DNA from: a virus
Length of the DNA stretch: 64,000 bases
Virus record (IMG/VR): IMGVR_UViG_3300024343_000009
Location: 1 to 64,000 of that record
Reading direction: 5' to 3' (one strand)
Part shown: positions 35,990 through 44,724 of the stretch, piece by piece
Numbering within the stretch: position 1 is the first letter of the stretch
How the letters are laid out: every line of letters begins with the position of its first letter
Translations under genes and position numbers: made by a program
Notes under the pieces: model-generated
Seen by the model: only the letters and a program-made list of their open reading frames with translations
Database searches by the model: none
What the model was told of the DNA's origin: nothing

Positions 35990-36793
35990 ATGAGTAACGA
36001 TTTAAAATGGATGTTATCATCCGATCAGCAGTTCCCGTATCAAGATGATAAGATGATAGCCCTATGGTTTAAGGTCATGAAGTGGTTTAAGCCAGATGTT
36101 GTGGACTACCTTGGAGATACAGACGACCAAGCCTGCTATAGCAAGTATACTGAAGGACGATCAGCAGAGTTTTTAGAGCATCATAAGAATGATAGCAAAG
36201 ATTTAATTGTTCCAATGATGCGCCATGAAGCAAAGGGCGCTAGAGATTTTTATACAAAAACAAGAGAGATGCTCCCAGACGCACAGCTATTTTCTGCATT
36301 AGGAAATCACGACATCCGTATCTTTGATTATGTTGACAAGAAGCTTCCAGACTATGCAAGCGAAGTAACACCAGAGGCTTTGTGGAGCTTAGACTCTTTG
36401 GGGTACGACTATATTTATTATGATAGTCTTCCACGAAAGCGATTCGGAGATATTCACGTACACCATGGACTTTCAATTGCAGCAGGCGGGGCAGTAAGAA
36501 AAGATATGGAAGACATGCAGGTATCTTTAATTAGAGGACACTCTCACAGAATTGCATCGCATATGGTAACATATGAACTTAGAAACAATGGTGAGGGAGA
36601 GACCTTGCGTGGATACGAAATCGGTCACATGTGTGATGAAAAGGGTCCAGGCATGAAGTATACTCAACACCATGATTGGCAAAAAGGTTTTGCCATTGCA
36701 CATATTGAAAATGGAGAGTACCCACACGTTCAAATGATTCATGTGTCTCCTAATTATACTTGTGTAGTTGATGGAAAGATGTTTAGCTTATAA
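35990..36793 (+). CDS. Calcineurin-like metallophosphoesterase
   Basis: 267 residues carrying the full metal-binding motif set of the superfamily: S-S-D-Q-Q-F near 10-15 (replacing the usual D-x-H), Y-L-G-D-T-D-D near 40-46, G-N-H-D near 104-107, H-V-H-H-G near 155, and G-H-S-H near 183. The first motif has Gln where most members have His, as in some phage-encoded relatives. The substrate is unknown; nucleic acid ends or nucleotides are likely given its position at the head of the replication genes. Confidence 0.85.
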   Translation: MSNDLKWMLSSDQQFPYQDDKMIALWFKVMKWFKPDVVDYLGDTDDQACYSKYTEGRSAEFLEHHKNDSKDLIVPMMRHEAKGARDFYTKTREMLPDAQLFSALGNHDIRIFDYVDKKLPDYASEVTPEALWSLDSLGYDYIYYDSLPRKRFGDIHVHHGLSIAAGGAVRKDMEDMQVSLIRGHSHRIASHMVTYELRNNGEGETLRGYEIGHMCDEKGPGMKYTQHHDWQKGFAIAHIENGEYPHVQMIHVSPNYTCVVDGKMFSL

Positions 36794-36978
36794 TGTGGTG
36801 CGGTAAATGTGGAGGAAGAGTTTTTGTTGATAGAGTATTTTCACAAAAACTTCATTGTGAGCTTTTCTGCGTTATGTGCGGAAAACGCTGGATGGTTAAT
36901 AAGGAAACGAGTGTTTTTGGTAAATGGTTAGACGCAAAAGAAACGGCAACCTTAAAGAACTACGGTATTTCTTCTTAA
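36793..36978 (+). CDS. Small zinc-ribbon protein (61 aa)
   Basis: Starts at the last base of the previous stop. C-G-K-C at residues 3-6 and C-V-M-C near 26-29 form a two-knuckle zinc ribbon (Cys pairs ~20 residues apart), followed by W-M-V-N-K. Small zinc ribbons of this kind bind nucleic acid or polymerase. It is one of several in the window. Confidence 0.65.
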   Translation: MWCGKCGGRVFVDRVFSQKLHCELFCVMCGKRWMVNKETSVFGKWLDAKETATLKNYGISS

Positions 36979-37409
36979 ACGATAAGATACATAAAGTTTT
37001 AAGGTCATCTAGATCTAAAGATGAACTTGTTGCTTGGTGCTATCCAGACAGCAAAAGAGTTTTATATTCTTATTCTCAGGTGTATAAGCATTTGGGTAAA
37101 GCCTACAGCGTAAAGCAAGTAGGATTACTTTTAAATAAACATAGTGTAACTATTCATGATTATATAATTGAAGGTAAAATAAAAACTCCATCAAAGATAT
37201 ATCCAATCGGTGATCCTACAAATGAAAACTGGTCTAAGTATTTATTTAGCGAATCAGACATATTGGACATACATCAATTTATTTTAGACGCTGGGCATTC
37301 AAATAATATGCCATCAAGGGCGGAATTATTGGGGCTTCTCAAACACAACATTATATTGTATACTAAGAGCTCAGAGGGTAAGTTCATACCTGTATGGAAG
37401 GCGGAATAA
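36924..37409 (+). CDS. DNA-binding protein with MerR-like winged helix (161 aa)
   Basis: The start at ATG 36924 overlaps the previous gene by 55 bp; a later start cannot be excluded. Residues ~58-95 (Y-S-V-K-Q-V-G-L-L-L-N-K-H-S-V-T-I-H-D-Y-I-I-E-G-K-I) fit a helix-turn-helix followed by a wing, as in MerR/excisionase-type proteins. A later S-E-S-D-I-L-D-I-H-Q-F matches the usual 'f-s-e-x-d-i' helix. Likely a transcriptional regulator or a DNA-binding replication accessory. Confidence 0.6.
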   Translation: MVRRKRNGNLKELRYFFLNDKIHKVLRSSRSKDELVAWCYPDSKRVLYSYSQVYKHLGKAYSVKQVGLLLNKHSVTIHDYIIEGKIKTPSKIYPIGDPTNENWSKYLFSESDILDIHQFILDAGHSNNMPSRAELLGLLKHNIILYTKSSEGKFIPVWKAE

Positions 37410-37519
37410 TGGCAAGCAGTCGTATAGTTATATGCCCTGAGTGTAATAAAGAGCTTGAAGTAAGATCTGATTTTGCACACATGACATTATCTAACCATAT
37501 TAAGAAGGAGCACAGATGA
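37409..37519 (+). CDS. Tiny C2H2 zinc-finger protein (36 aa)
   Basis: ATG 37409 overlaps the previous TAA; stop TGA 37517-37519 overlaps the next ATG. Product contains C-P-E-C near the N-terminus and H-I-K-K-E-H at the end, spaced as in a classical C2H2 finger. The coupling on both sides supports that it is real despite its size. Confidence 0.65.
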   Translation: MASSRIVICPECNKELEVRSDFAHMTLSNHIKKEHR

Positions 37520-37716
37520 CAACAAGAGTTAAAGTAGACCTATCATTCACACGCAACCTTGGTAACTATGAAAGCATTAAGATTGGCGTAGGGGTTGAAG
37601 ACGATATCCGTGATGGAGAAAGCGTAGATTCGGCTACTGAAAGAGTTTATAAGTTTGTTGAAGACAAGCTTATTGAAAAGACTCGTGAGGTGGAAGAAGA
37701 ACTAAAGCGTGGCTAA
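37516..37716 (+). CDS. Conserved-looking small hypothetical protein (66 aa)
   Basis: Good GGAG ribosome-binding site. M-T-T-R-V-K-V-D-L-S-F-T-R-N-L-G-N-Y-E-S followed by a helical charged end. Strands at the front and a C-terminal helix; no motif identified. It lies in the operon leading to the helicase. Confidence 0.65.
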   Translation: MTTRVKVDLSFTRNLGNYESIKIGVGVEDDIRDGESVDSATERVYKFVEDKLIEKTREVEEELKRG

Positions 37717-38026
37717 TGAAAAACAGCCATATATTCTTATCGGGTTATATCTTTCTTTATACAAAGAGAAGTATAACAAAACCGTAACTATTAACAAGTT
37801 CCGTGAAAAATGGGCTATGCAAGATGTAATTGATAGTGTAGGATATGATCGTGCAGTAGAGCTGTTACAGTACTACTTCAAGACGAATAAGTCTGGGCAT
37901 CCGTTAAACTTCTTTTACAATAACTTTGATAGGATTGACCAGCTAGAAAAAGAAATTAAAAAGGATAAGGCAGTTCGCAGTATTCTGTTAGAGGAAACTA
38001 AAAAGATGGTGGAGGGCAAAGAGTGA
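37709..38026 (+). CDS. Hypothetical protein directly upstream of the helicase (105 aa)
   Basis: Starts at GTG 37709 and overlaps both neighbours by 4-8 bases. Helical with aromatic residues: I-G-L-Y-L-S-L-Y-K-E-K-Y, W-A-M-Q-D-V-I-D-S-V-G-Y-D-R-A, F-F-Y-N-N-F-D-R-I, then a Lys/Glu helix. Its tight coupling to the DnaB-like gene makes a helicase loader or replisome accessory plausible, but no loader motif is recognisable. Confidence 0.6.
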   Translation: MANEKQPYILIGLYLSLYKEKYNKTVTINKFREKWAMQDVIDSVGYDRAVELLQYYFKTNKSGHPLNFFYNNFDRIDQLEKEIKKDKAVRSILLEETKKMVEGKE

Positions 38027-39267
38027 ATACAGAAGCAACTTTAATTTCTGCCGTATGTAAGAATAAAGATATCAGTACACTACTTGCAGACAATGTAGAT
38101 GAGCTATTTACTTCTCACAAAGATATTTGGGAAGGCCTAAAGTCATACTACTATAAGTTTAAGGCTGTGCCAGAAGCTGGAATCCTTCAAGAAAAGTTTA
38201 AAGACTTTGAGCCAGTAGAAGCCAAGGCAGAGACTGGATATTACTTAGACCAACTTAAGAATGAGTTTATATCAAATAAACTGAAGAGCATTATTATTCG
38301 TGGTGGCTCAGCATTAAAAGAAGATGCAGCATCTAGAGTGCTTGCACAAATGCAAAGCGACTTGGCAAACCTAAGTCGTTTTACAAACAATGTCAGAGAC
38401 TTAGATATTATTGATGTTGAAAATGCAGCACGACATTACGAGGCAGTTAAAGAGAGATCATCTGTAATGGGTGGCGCACCAGGAATCCTAACTGGCTTCA
38501 GTGCAATTGACAAGGCTTATCCTACAGGAATGGCCCCAGGCCACCTTATTGTGGCTATTGGCTGGCCAGGACGTGGTAAGACATGGTTTACATCATATCT
38601 CGCCTGCAAGGCTTGGGAGCAGGGCTTTAAGCCAATGATTGTATCTCTTGAAATGTCTCCAGAAAATATGCGTGACCGTATCTTTACAATGCTCGGCTCA
38701 GGATTATTCCGTGCAAGTGATTTGTCAAAGGGAGACATTAACATTGATGATTTCCGATCATGGGGAAATAAAAAGTTTGAGGGCAAGAACAGCTTTGTAC
38801 TAATTTCAAATGAAGGTGCTGCAGAAGTTACTCCTGCAACAATTCAAGGCAAGATTGATCAGCATAAACCAGATCTAGTTATTCTTGATTATCACCAGCT
38901 ATTTAACGATAACAAGCGAAGCAATTCTGAAGTTGAACGTAACCGAAATGTTTCTCGTGAGTTTAAAATGCTTGCAGTTTCAAACAACATTCCTATTATT
39001 GATATTACTGCAGCAACTGCAGATGATGTGTCAGACCAAGACAATCCGCCAATGATGTCTCAGGTTGCATGGTCAAAAGCAATTGAGTACGATGCAGATA
39101 TGGCTCTTGCTGTACATAGATATCCACAAACTAATATGATTGAGATTGTGTCTAGAAAAAATAGACATGGTCATGACTTTAATTTCTATCTAGACTGGGA
39201 TATCAACCGTGGTATCGTCAAAGAGATTTACGAGAACCCATTCCAGAATGACGCACAAAAGAATTAA
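38023..39267 (+). CDS. DnaB-like replicative helicase
   Basis: 414 residues from GTG 38023. An N-terminal helical domain is followed by a RecA-like ATPase core: Walker A G-W-P-G-R-G-K-T near 180-187, Walker B V-I-L-D-Y-H-Q near 287-293, I-V-S-L-E-M-S and S-R-K-N-R-H-G typical of DnaB family helicases. It unwinds the fork ahead of the phage polymerase and is paired with the primase two genes on. Slightly shorter than bacterial DnaB (~450-470). Confidence 0.9.
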   Translation: MNTEATLISAVCKNKDISTLLADNVDELFTSHKDIWEGLKSYYYKFKAVPEAGILQEKFKDFEPVEAKAETGYYLDQLKNEFISNKLKSIIIRGGSALKEDAASRVLAQMQSDLANLSRFTNNVRDLDIIDVENAARHYEAVKERSSVMGGAPGILTGFSAIDKAYPTGMAPGHLIVAIGWPGRGKTWFTSYLACKAWEQGFKPMIVSLEMSPENMRDRIFTMLGSGLFRASDLSKGDINIDDFRSWGNKKFEGKNSFVLISNEGAAEVTPATIQGKIDQHKPDLVILDYHQLFNDNKRSNSEVERNRNVSREFKMLAVSNNIPIIDITAATADDVSDQDNPPMMSQVAWSKAIEYDADMALAVHRYPQTNMIEIVSRKNRHGHDFNFYLDWDINRGIVKEIYENPFQNDAQKN

Positions 39268-39547
39268 AAGATTTCAAATTGATGTAGAGTTTCATGATAA
39301 TGCTCAACTGATTAGCTTAAAGCCACAGTACGAGACACTATTAACTCATGACATGAGATCAAAAGGATATGCTAGGGTACTTGACATAGACACTGCATTT
39401 TCGGTAGAATTTACAGGAGAGACGTGGAAGTTCTTAATGACACTTCACGGAGTATACGTTGGAAAGAAGCAGGCATGGCTATCAGAGGGTATAACGCAAG
39501 GAAAGTTGATTCCACGCACTATGCGCCAAACCACATCAAGTCAATAA
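39248..39547 (+). CDS. Hypothetical protein between helicase and primase (99 aa)
   Basis: The best start is ATG 39248 (MTHKRIKRFQIDVEF), overlapping the helicase by 20 bp; the open frame reaches 39209 but would overlap more. Strands and a Trp near the middle (F-T-G-E-T-W-K-F-L-M-T-L-H-G-V-Y-V-G-K-K). Its end overlaps the primase start by 73 bp. Unknown function, probably replication-associated. Confidence 0.6.
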   Translation: MTHKRIKRFQIDVEFHDNAQLISLKPQYETLLTHDMRSKGYARVLDIDTAFSVEFTGETWKFLMTLHGVYVGKKQAWLSEGITQGKLIPRTMRQTTSSQ

Positions 39548-40473
39548 TTAAAGCTTTAGGGCTAGACATTGTTGCTGAACCAGGTAATGAGGTTATGTTC
39601 TACTGCCCATTTCATTCTAACCGACATACCGCAAGTTGTTGTATAAATAAATCATCAGGTGTTTGGCTTTGCTTTAACCCATCATGCGGAGAGGCTGGCA
39701 GTTTAACAGAGCTTGTAAGACGTGTATTGCATAAGAATGATTTTGAGGCTATTAGATTTATTGCTGCTCAAGAACAACAAGCATTAAATAACTTTGACGA
39801 AGTGATAGCAGGTTTGTTTGAAGAGAAGCCAGACTTTGAAGAGTTCTCACAAGAAACTCTTGATAGACTACATGCAGATTTAGCAGGCAATAAAAGTGCA
39901 AGAGACTACCTTGAGTCCAGAGGAATAAACAAAGACTCAGTAGATTACTTTAGATTGGGGTATTCGCCAGGGATGAATATGGTAATTACACCAGTACATA
40001 GTCCAGATGGAATGCCAATAGGATTGGTTGGAAGATCAATTGAGGGAAAGTCATTTAAGAATAGTACTAACTTGCCAAAGAGCAAAACATTATTTAATGT
40101 TCACCGTGCTAAGAAAATTGGCGAGCATGTAATTGTTGTTGAATCTAATTTTGATGCTGTTAGAATTCATCAGGCTGGGTTTCCTAATGTGGTAGCAGTT
40201 TTGGGCGGGGTGCTTTCAACAGAACAGCACAAAATATTAAATAGATATTTTAATAAAATAACTATAATGACAGATGCAGATTTGGCTGGCAGAGAGCTAG
40301 GCTTGAGCATAGCCAATAGATTGAGGAACAAAGACATCTTGTGGGCTTCCTATGAATATGGTAGAATATATCCACATGATGCAAAAGATGCTGGCGATAT
40401 GACAGATGAAGAAATAAAAACATGCATTAAGAATGCAGTTTCTGACATAGAGTACAGGTCTTGGACCCCATAA
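39475..40473 (+). CDS. dnaG: DnaG-like primase
   Basis: I choose ATG 39475, preceded by GGAAAG, over GTG 39424. The zinc-binding domain shows C-P-F-H then C-C-I-N and C-F-N-P-S-C-G, the usual CHCC pattern. The TOPRIM core has V-V-V-E-S-N-F-D-A-V and M-T-D-A-D-L-A-G, the metal-binding acidic positions of DnaG. At 332 residues it lacks the DnaG C-terminal helicase-interaction domain, which is usual for phage primases. It synthesises RNA primers for the polymerase at 41455. Confidence 0.9.
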   Translation: MAIRGYNARKVDSTHYAPNHIKSIIKALGLDIVAEPGNEVMFYCPFHSNRHTASCCINKSSGVWLCFNPSCGEAGSLTELVRRVLHKNDFEAIRFIAAQEQQALNNFDEVIAGLFEEKPDFEEFSQETLDRLHADLAGNKSARDYLESRGINKDSVDYFRLGYSPGMNMVITPVHSPDGMPIGLVGRSIEGKSFKNSTNLPKSKTLFNVHRAKKIGEHVIVVESNFDAVRIHQAGFPNVVAVLGGVLSTEQHKILNRYFNKITIMTDADLAGRELGLSIANRLRNKDILWASYEYGRIYPHDAKDAGDMTDEEIKTCIKNAVSDIEYRSWTP

Positions 40474-40522
40474 AGTTAAATATACAGATGGATATATACC
40501 ATCAACTACAAAGGAGAAATAC

Positions 40523-41188
40523 ATGGGAATAGTAAAAGGGTTGAAAGACCTTAACAAGGTAATGGACAAGCCACAGTCTTCAGGTGGAGACGGTACAAAG
40601 GCTCGCTGGGTTAAGTTGGAAGATGGAGAAAGCGTTAAGGTTCGTTTTCTTCAAGAGCTTGATCCAGACTCACCTACATATAATGAAAAGCTAGGTCTAG
40701 GATTTATTGCAGTAGAACACACAAATCCAAAGGACTATCGTCGTAAGGCTCTATGCACAATGGACGATCAAGGAAAGTGCCACGGCTGTGAGCAACATCG
40801 TAAGGACTACAAGGCTGGATGGAAGGGTCGTTCAAGACTTTACATTAATGTTCTTGTTGATGACGGCAAGGAAGATCCATATGTTGGAATCTTGTCTCAA
40901 GGTTCAAGCGGTAAGACAATTACACCTACATTAATTGAGTACGCTGGGGAAATGGGAAGCATCACAAACTTGATGTGGCGCATTAAGCGTACTGGTACAA
41001 AGACAGATACAAGTTACACAATTATCCCATTAGCAAAGGATGAAACTCCTTTTGATGGTTCCTCTCTTGAGCTTTATAAGCTAGAAGAGACTGCAGTCCG
41101 TGATCTTCCATACACCGAACAAGAGTCATTTTTCTCTGGTGAAAACGGTGGAGAAGAGTCAGCTTCATCAAGCAGCGTAGACTGGTAA
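40523..41188 (+). CDS. gp32-like single-stranded DNA-binding protein with zinc site
   Basis: 221 residues after AAAGGAG. V-K-L-E-D-G-E-S-V-K-V-R-F-L is followed by a Cys/His cluster, C-T-M-D-D-Q-G-K-C-H-G-C-E-Q-H, like the zinc ribbon in T4 gp32-type OB folds. The last ~25 residues are acidic and Ser-rich, ending S-S-V-D-W, the kind of tail used to recruit replication partners. A second, bacterial-type SSB is at 46834. Confidence 0.7.
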   Translation: MGIVKGLKDLNKVMDKPQSSGGDGTKARWVKLEDGESVKVRFLQELDPDSPTYNEKLGLGFIAVEHTNPKDYRRKALCTMDDQGKCHGCEQHRKDYKAGWKGRSRLYINVLVDDGKEDPYVGILSQGSSGKTITPTLIEYAGEMGSITNLMWRIKRTGTKTDTSYTIIPLAKDETPFDGSSLELYKLEETAVRDLPYTEQESFFSGENGGEESASSSSVDW

Positions 41189-41198
41189 TATAAATAGT

Positions 41199-41237
41199 TG
41201 CAGGGCTGGTCTATTGACTGGCCCTGCATTATTTGTT
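41199..41237 (+). terminator. Terminator hairpin overlapping the next promoter
   Basis: Stem 41199-41211 / 41216-41228 (TGCAGGGC core, two G-U pairs, 13 bp), loop TATT, then TTATTTGTT. It ends the helicase-primase-SSB operon. Its loop and 3' arm contain the TTGACT -35 box of the following promoter. Confidence 0.85.
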
Positions 41238-41242
41238 AGAAT
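41214..41242 (+). promoter_or_regulatory. Leaderless promoter of the polymerase operon
   Basis: TTGACT (41214-41219), 17 nt, TAGAAT (41237-41242), then 6 nt to ATG 41249. The -35 lies within the terminator hairpin of the upstream operon. Confidence 0.75.
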
Positions 41243-41248
41243 AACAAC

Positions 41249-41455
41249 ATGATCTCATATGAAATACCAGACCCATTTGATACCTTTGTAGCAAACAAGT
41301 ACAAGGACTATAAGGGTATGTTATATGATTTCTTTGCAAAGGAATGGCATATGAAGGCAGCTTGTTGCGGAGAAGATTTATATGCACCAAATAAAAAAAC
41401 AATGACTAAGATTAGACTTTATCATACAAGAAACGAATGCATGGGCGGATACTAA
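41249..41455 (+). CDS. Small Cys-containing protein upstream of polymerase (68 aa)
   Basis: Unrecognised. First gene of a predicted leaderless transcript. W-H-M-K-A-A-C-C-G-E-D-L-Y vaguely resembles the first Cys motif of WhiB proteins (W-x-x-x-A-A-C-x-G), but the later C-x2-C is missing and only one more Cys (N-E-C) follows, so a true WhiB cluster is not supported. Its stop overlaps the polymerase start by one base. Confidence 0.6.
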   Translation: MISYEIPDPFDTFVANKYKDYKGMLYDFFAKEWHMKAACCGEDLYAPNKKTMTKIRLYHTRNECMGGY

Positions 41456-44400
41456 TGAGCTTTACACATCTACACGTTCACTCATATTACTCATTAATGG
41501 ATGGGCTAAACTCACCACTTGAGCTTGTTCAAGCTGCAAAAGCGGCGGGTCAAAAAGCAATTGCCATTACAGATCATGGAACGCTATCCTCTCATCGTGA
41601 AATGCAGATAGCATGTAAAGAAGAAGGCATCAAGCCTATCCTGGGAGTAGAAGCATACATTTCACCAACAGATAGATTTGATAAATCATCAAAGACGGAT
41701 AAGTCAATTCAGGCTTATAACCATATTATCTTGCTAGCAAAAAACAAAAAGGGCTTAGAGAATATTAATATCCTTCAAGAGATTGCTTGGAATGAAGGAT
41801 TCTATCATAAGCCTAGAATCGATAGGGAGGTCCTAAATGAATACTCTGAAGGCATCATCGTACTTTCTGGATGTCTTAATGGTCTTATTTCTAAGGCTAT
41901 CGAAAAGGGCGAATTCTCTGAAGCTAAGATGGTTCTCAAAGATTTTAAAAAGACTTTCGGTGAAGATTTTTATGTTGAGGTTCAATCTCACAACCCCGCA
42001 GAAATAAACTCTAAGTTGCTTGAGCTTGCCGATGAACTAAAAATTAAGGCGGTGGCAACTGGAGATGCACACTTTGCTAAGGAAGAAGACCGTGTACTAG
42101 AAGAGGCAATGCTTATTCTATCAACATCCCCTAAAATGGATAAGGATGCTGACTTTGAAATGTCTAGACAGATTAAAGATATTAATGAAAGATTAAATTA
42201 CCTATACCCAGACCGTAGAATTTCATTTCAAGATTACAATTTATTTATTCAGTCACAATCTGAAATTGAGTCCGATTTCAAAAAGGCTGGAATTACTCGT
42301 ACAGATATATATGAGAATACTATTAAAATTGCTGATAAGGTTGAGGAATACGACTTTAACAGTGGTTTAGACCTGCTCCCAGTACCTAAGACAGATGCCG
42401 ACGAGAAACTGGCTCAGATGGCCTCTGAAGGCCTTAAAAGACTAGGTCTAGCAGAGTCTCAAGTATACATTGATAGGCTTGAGGAAGAGCTATCTGTAAT
42501 TAAAGATAAGTCATTTGCCTCCTACTTTTTGGTAGTTGCAGATATGATTAACTGGGCAAAAGAAAATGATATCAAGGTTGGGCCAGGCCGTGGATCTGCT
42601 GCAGGCTCACTGGTATGCTATGCACTTGGAATTACAGATGTAGACCCAATTAAGTATGACCTACTATTCTTTCGTTTTATTAATCCAGAACGTAATGACT
42701 TTCCAGATATTGATACAGACTTTGAAGACCGCCGTCGTAAAGAAGTTAAAGACTATTTAAAGAAAAAGTTTAAGCACGTTGCATCTATTTCTACATACAC
42801 TTACTTTAAGGATAAGGGTGTTATTAGAGATGCTGCTCGTGTATTTATGGTGCCACTATCTGATGTTAACCGTGCAATGAAGTCTATTGATACCTTTGAA
42901 GATTTTATTGAGTCCCCCAACACAAAAGAATTTAGAACTAAATACCCAGAAGTTGTTTGGCTTGCAGACAGATTGCGTGGAAGAATTAGATCTGTTGGAG
43001 TACACGCAGCAGGAGTTGTTGTTGCAAAAGATGATATTAGAAAGTATGCTCCAGTTGAATCTAGAGCAGATGCAAGTGATTTAGTTTCTGGAAGAATTCC
43101 TGTTGTGGCATACGATATGGATACGGTTGCAGATATAGGTCTTATTAAGCTAGATGCCCTAGGTCTTAAAACTTTATCTGTGATCTCAGATACTTTATCT
43201 TCAATTAAAAAGAGATCAGGTAAAGACATTAATCTTTCTGAATTGCCACTAGATGATGCAAACGTATATAAAATATTAAGCGAGGGCTATACAAAGGGAG
43301 TGTTTCAGGCAGAAGCAACTCCTTATACAAACTTACTTATAAAAATGGGTGTAGATAAGTTTGAAGATCTTGCTGCTTCAAATGCGCTTGTTCGTCCAGG
43401 AGCAATGAATACTGTGGGTGCTTCTTATATTAAGCGTAAGCATGGTGATGAAGCAGTACAGTTTATTCATCCAATCATGAAGCCATTTACAGAAAACACA
43501 TATGGAGTTATTATTTATCAAGAGCAGGTTATGCAAGCTTGTGTACACCTAGGAGGAATGACCTGGTCAGAAGCTGACAAGGTTCGTAAAATTATTGGAA
43601 AGAAGAAAGATGCAAAAGAGTTCGACCAGTTCAAGGATCGCTTTATTGATGGCGCTTCAAAACACATTTCTAAGAAGCAAGCAGAAACGCTATGGCATAC
43701 TTTCGAGGCTCATGCTGGGTATTCTTTTAACCGTTCCCATGCTGTTGCTTACTCTATGCTCTCTTACTATACGGCTTGGCTCAAGACTTATTATCCTTTG
43801 GAGTTTATGTTTTCGATCCTTAAAAACGAAAATGACAAAGACGCCAGAACAGAATATTTAATTGAAGCAAAAAGATTAAAGCTAAGCATAAAGCTTCCAC
43901 ACATCAATGAGTCAGATGTTTTCTTTTCTTTAAAGGGAGACTCAATTCGATTCGGTCTCGGAGAAGTAAAGTTTATTTCAGACAGTATTGCAAATAAAAT
44001 TATTGATCAAAGACCATTTAATTCTTATTCAGAGTTTATTGAAAAGGCTTCTAAGAAAGGGAGTGGAATCAATAGTCGTGCTATCTCTGCACTAAATGCA
44101 ATCGGTGGTGCGGCATTTGAAGATAATCCAAGAAATGGTAATGAGAAAGATAACTACTACGAGTATTTAGGCATACCAACATTTAACTTAGAAGGAATTC
44201 CTCCACGTATTAAATCACAGGCTAGACCAATTGAGGAGTTTGAAGACCTAGGTTCATTTGTAATGTTTGGAATGGTTAAGTCTATTAAGCGTGGCAACGG
44301 GTGGGCACGTATTGAGTTAGTAGATGAAACTGGATCTATTGGCTTGTTCCATACGGAACAAACTCAAATAGAAACTGGACAGATGTATTTTATTCTTGTT

Positions 44401-44724
44401 GGTGATAATAGAATTGCTCGTTATGTAAAGGTAAGCGATATTGATCCTTCAGGCTCTAATTCATTTGTAGATTACCTTTATAAAAAACGATACGACCTTG
44501 ACGAAGATGAGTATGTTGTAGTAGACTTTACTCCGTATGTAACCAAGGCGGGCAAAACAATGAGCCATATTATATTGGCAAATTCTGAAAAGGAATTAAC
44601 TAGAGTAATTGCTTTTCCAACAATGTATAAGATGTCCCTAGCCAAAATGCGTGAGGGAATGAAGTGTAAAGTAGTTCTATCAACATTAGATGATGGAACA
44701 TTAATGGTAAAGGAAATAAAATGA
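41455..44724 (+). CDS. dnaE: DNA polymerase III alpha subunit (family C, PHP domain)
   Basis: 1089 residues from ATG 41455, which overlaps the preceding TAA; an upstream ATG at 41437 would add six unlikely residues. The N-terminal PHP domain has H-L-H-V-H-S-Y-Y-S-L-M-D-G, I-T-D-H-G-T and T-G-D-A-H-F, so the metal-binding residues look intact. The catalytic palm shows G-P-G-R-G-S-A-A-G-S near 378 and P-D-I-D-T-D-F near 416-422. The end has an OB-fold-like segment (M-F-G-M-V-K-S-I-K-R-G-N-G-W-A). This is the phage's own replicative polymerase. No separate proofreading exonuclease is seen, so PHP proofreading is possible. Confidence 0.95.
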   Translation: MSFTHLHVHSYYSLMDGLNSPLELVQAAKAAGQKAIAITDHGTLSSHREMQIACKEEGIKPILGVEAYISPTDRFDKSSKTDKSIQAYNHIILLAKNKKGLENINILQEIAWNEGFYHKPRIDREVLNEYSEGIIVLSGCLNGLISKAIEKGEFSEAKMVLKDFKKTFGEDFYVEVQSHNPAEINSKLLELADELKIKAVATGDAHFAKEEDRVLEEAMLILSTSPKMDKDADFEMSRQIKDINERLNYLYPDRRISFQDYNLFIQSQSEIESDFKKAGITRTDIYENTIKIADKVEEYDFNSGLDLLPVPKTDADEKLAQMASEGLKRLGLAESQVYIDRLEEELSVIKDKSFASYFLVVADMINWAKENDIKVGPGRGSAAGSLVCYALGITDVDPIKYDLLFFRFINPERNDFPDIDTDFEDRRRKEVKDYLKKKFKHVASISTYTYFKDKGVIRDAARVFMVPLSDVNRAMKSIDTFEDFIESPNTKEFRTKYPEVVWLADRLRGRIRSVGVHAAGVVVAKDDIRKYAPVESRADASDLVSGRIPVVAYDMDTVADIGLIKLDALGLKTLSVISDTLSSIKKRSGKDINLSELPLDDANVYKILSEGYTKGVFQAEATPYTNLLIKMGVDKFEDLAASNALVRPGAMNTVGASYIKRKHGDEAVQFIHPIMKPFTENTYGVIIYQEQVMQACVHLGGMTWSEADKVRKIIGKKKDAKEFDQFKDRFIDGASKHISKKQAETLWHTFEAHAGYSFNRSHAVAYSMLSYYTAWLKTYYPLEFMFSILKNENDKDARTEYLIEAKRLKLSIKLPHINESDVFFSLKGDSIRFGLGEVKFISDSIANKIIDQRPFNSYSEFIEKASKKGSGINSRAISALNAIGGAAFEDNPRNGNEKDNYYEYLGIPTFNLEGIPPRIKSQARPIEEFEDLGSFVMFGMVKSIKRGNGWARIELVDETGSIGLFHTEQTQIETGQMYFILVGDNRIARYVKVSDIDPSGSNSFVDYLYKKRYDLDEDEYVVVDFTPYVTKAGKTMSHIILANSEKELTRVIAFPTMYKMSLAKMREGMKCKVVLSTLDDGTLMVKEIK

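Noticed and set aside
36240-36742. Antisense open frames opposite the metallophosphoesterase
   Set aside because: The + strand gene has all catalytic motifs; the minus-strand products are Leu/His-rich shadows without start signals.
40481-40503. Operator or promoter before the gp32-like SSB (GATGG..CCATC palindrome)
   Set aside because: Arms are only 5 bp and no -10/-35 pair with acceptable spacing was found; the gene is more likely read from the upstream operon.
41249-41455. Second WhiB-like regulator
   Set aside because: It shares only the W-x-x-x-A-A-C-x-G start; the C-x2-C-x5-C block and the G-V-W-G-G turn are absent.
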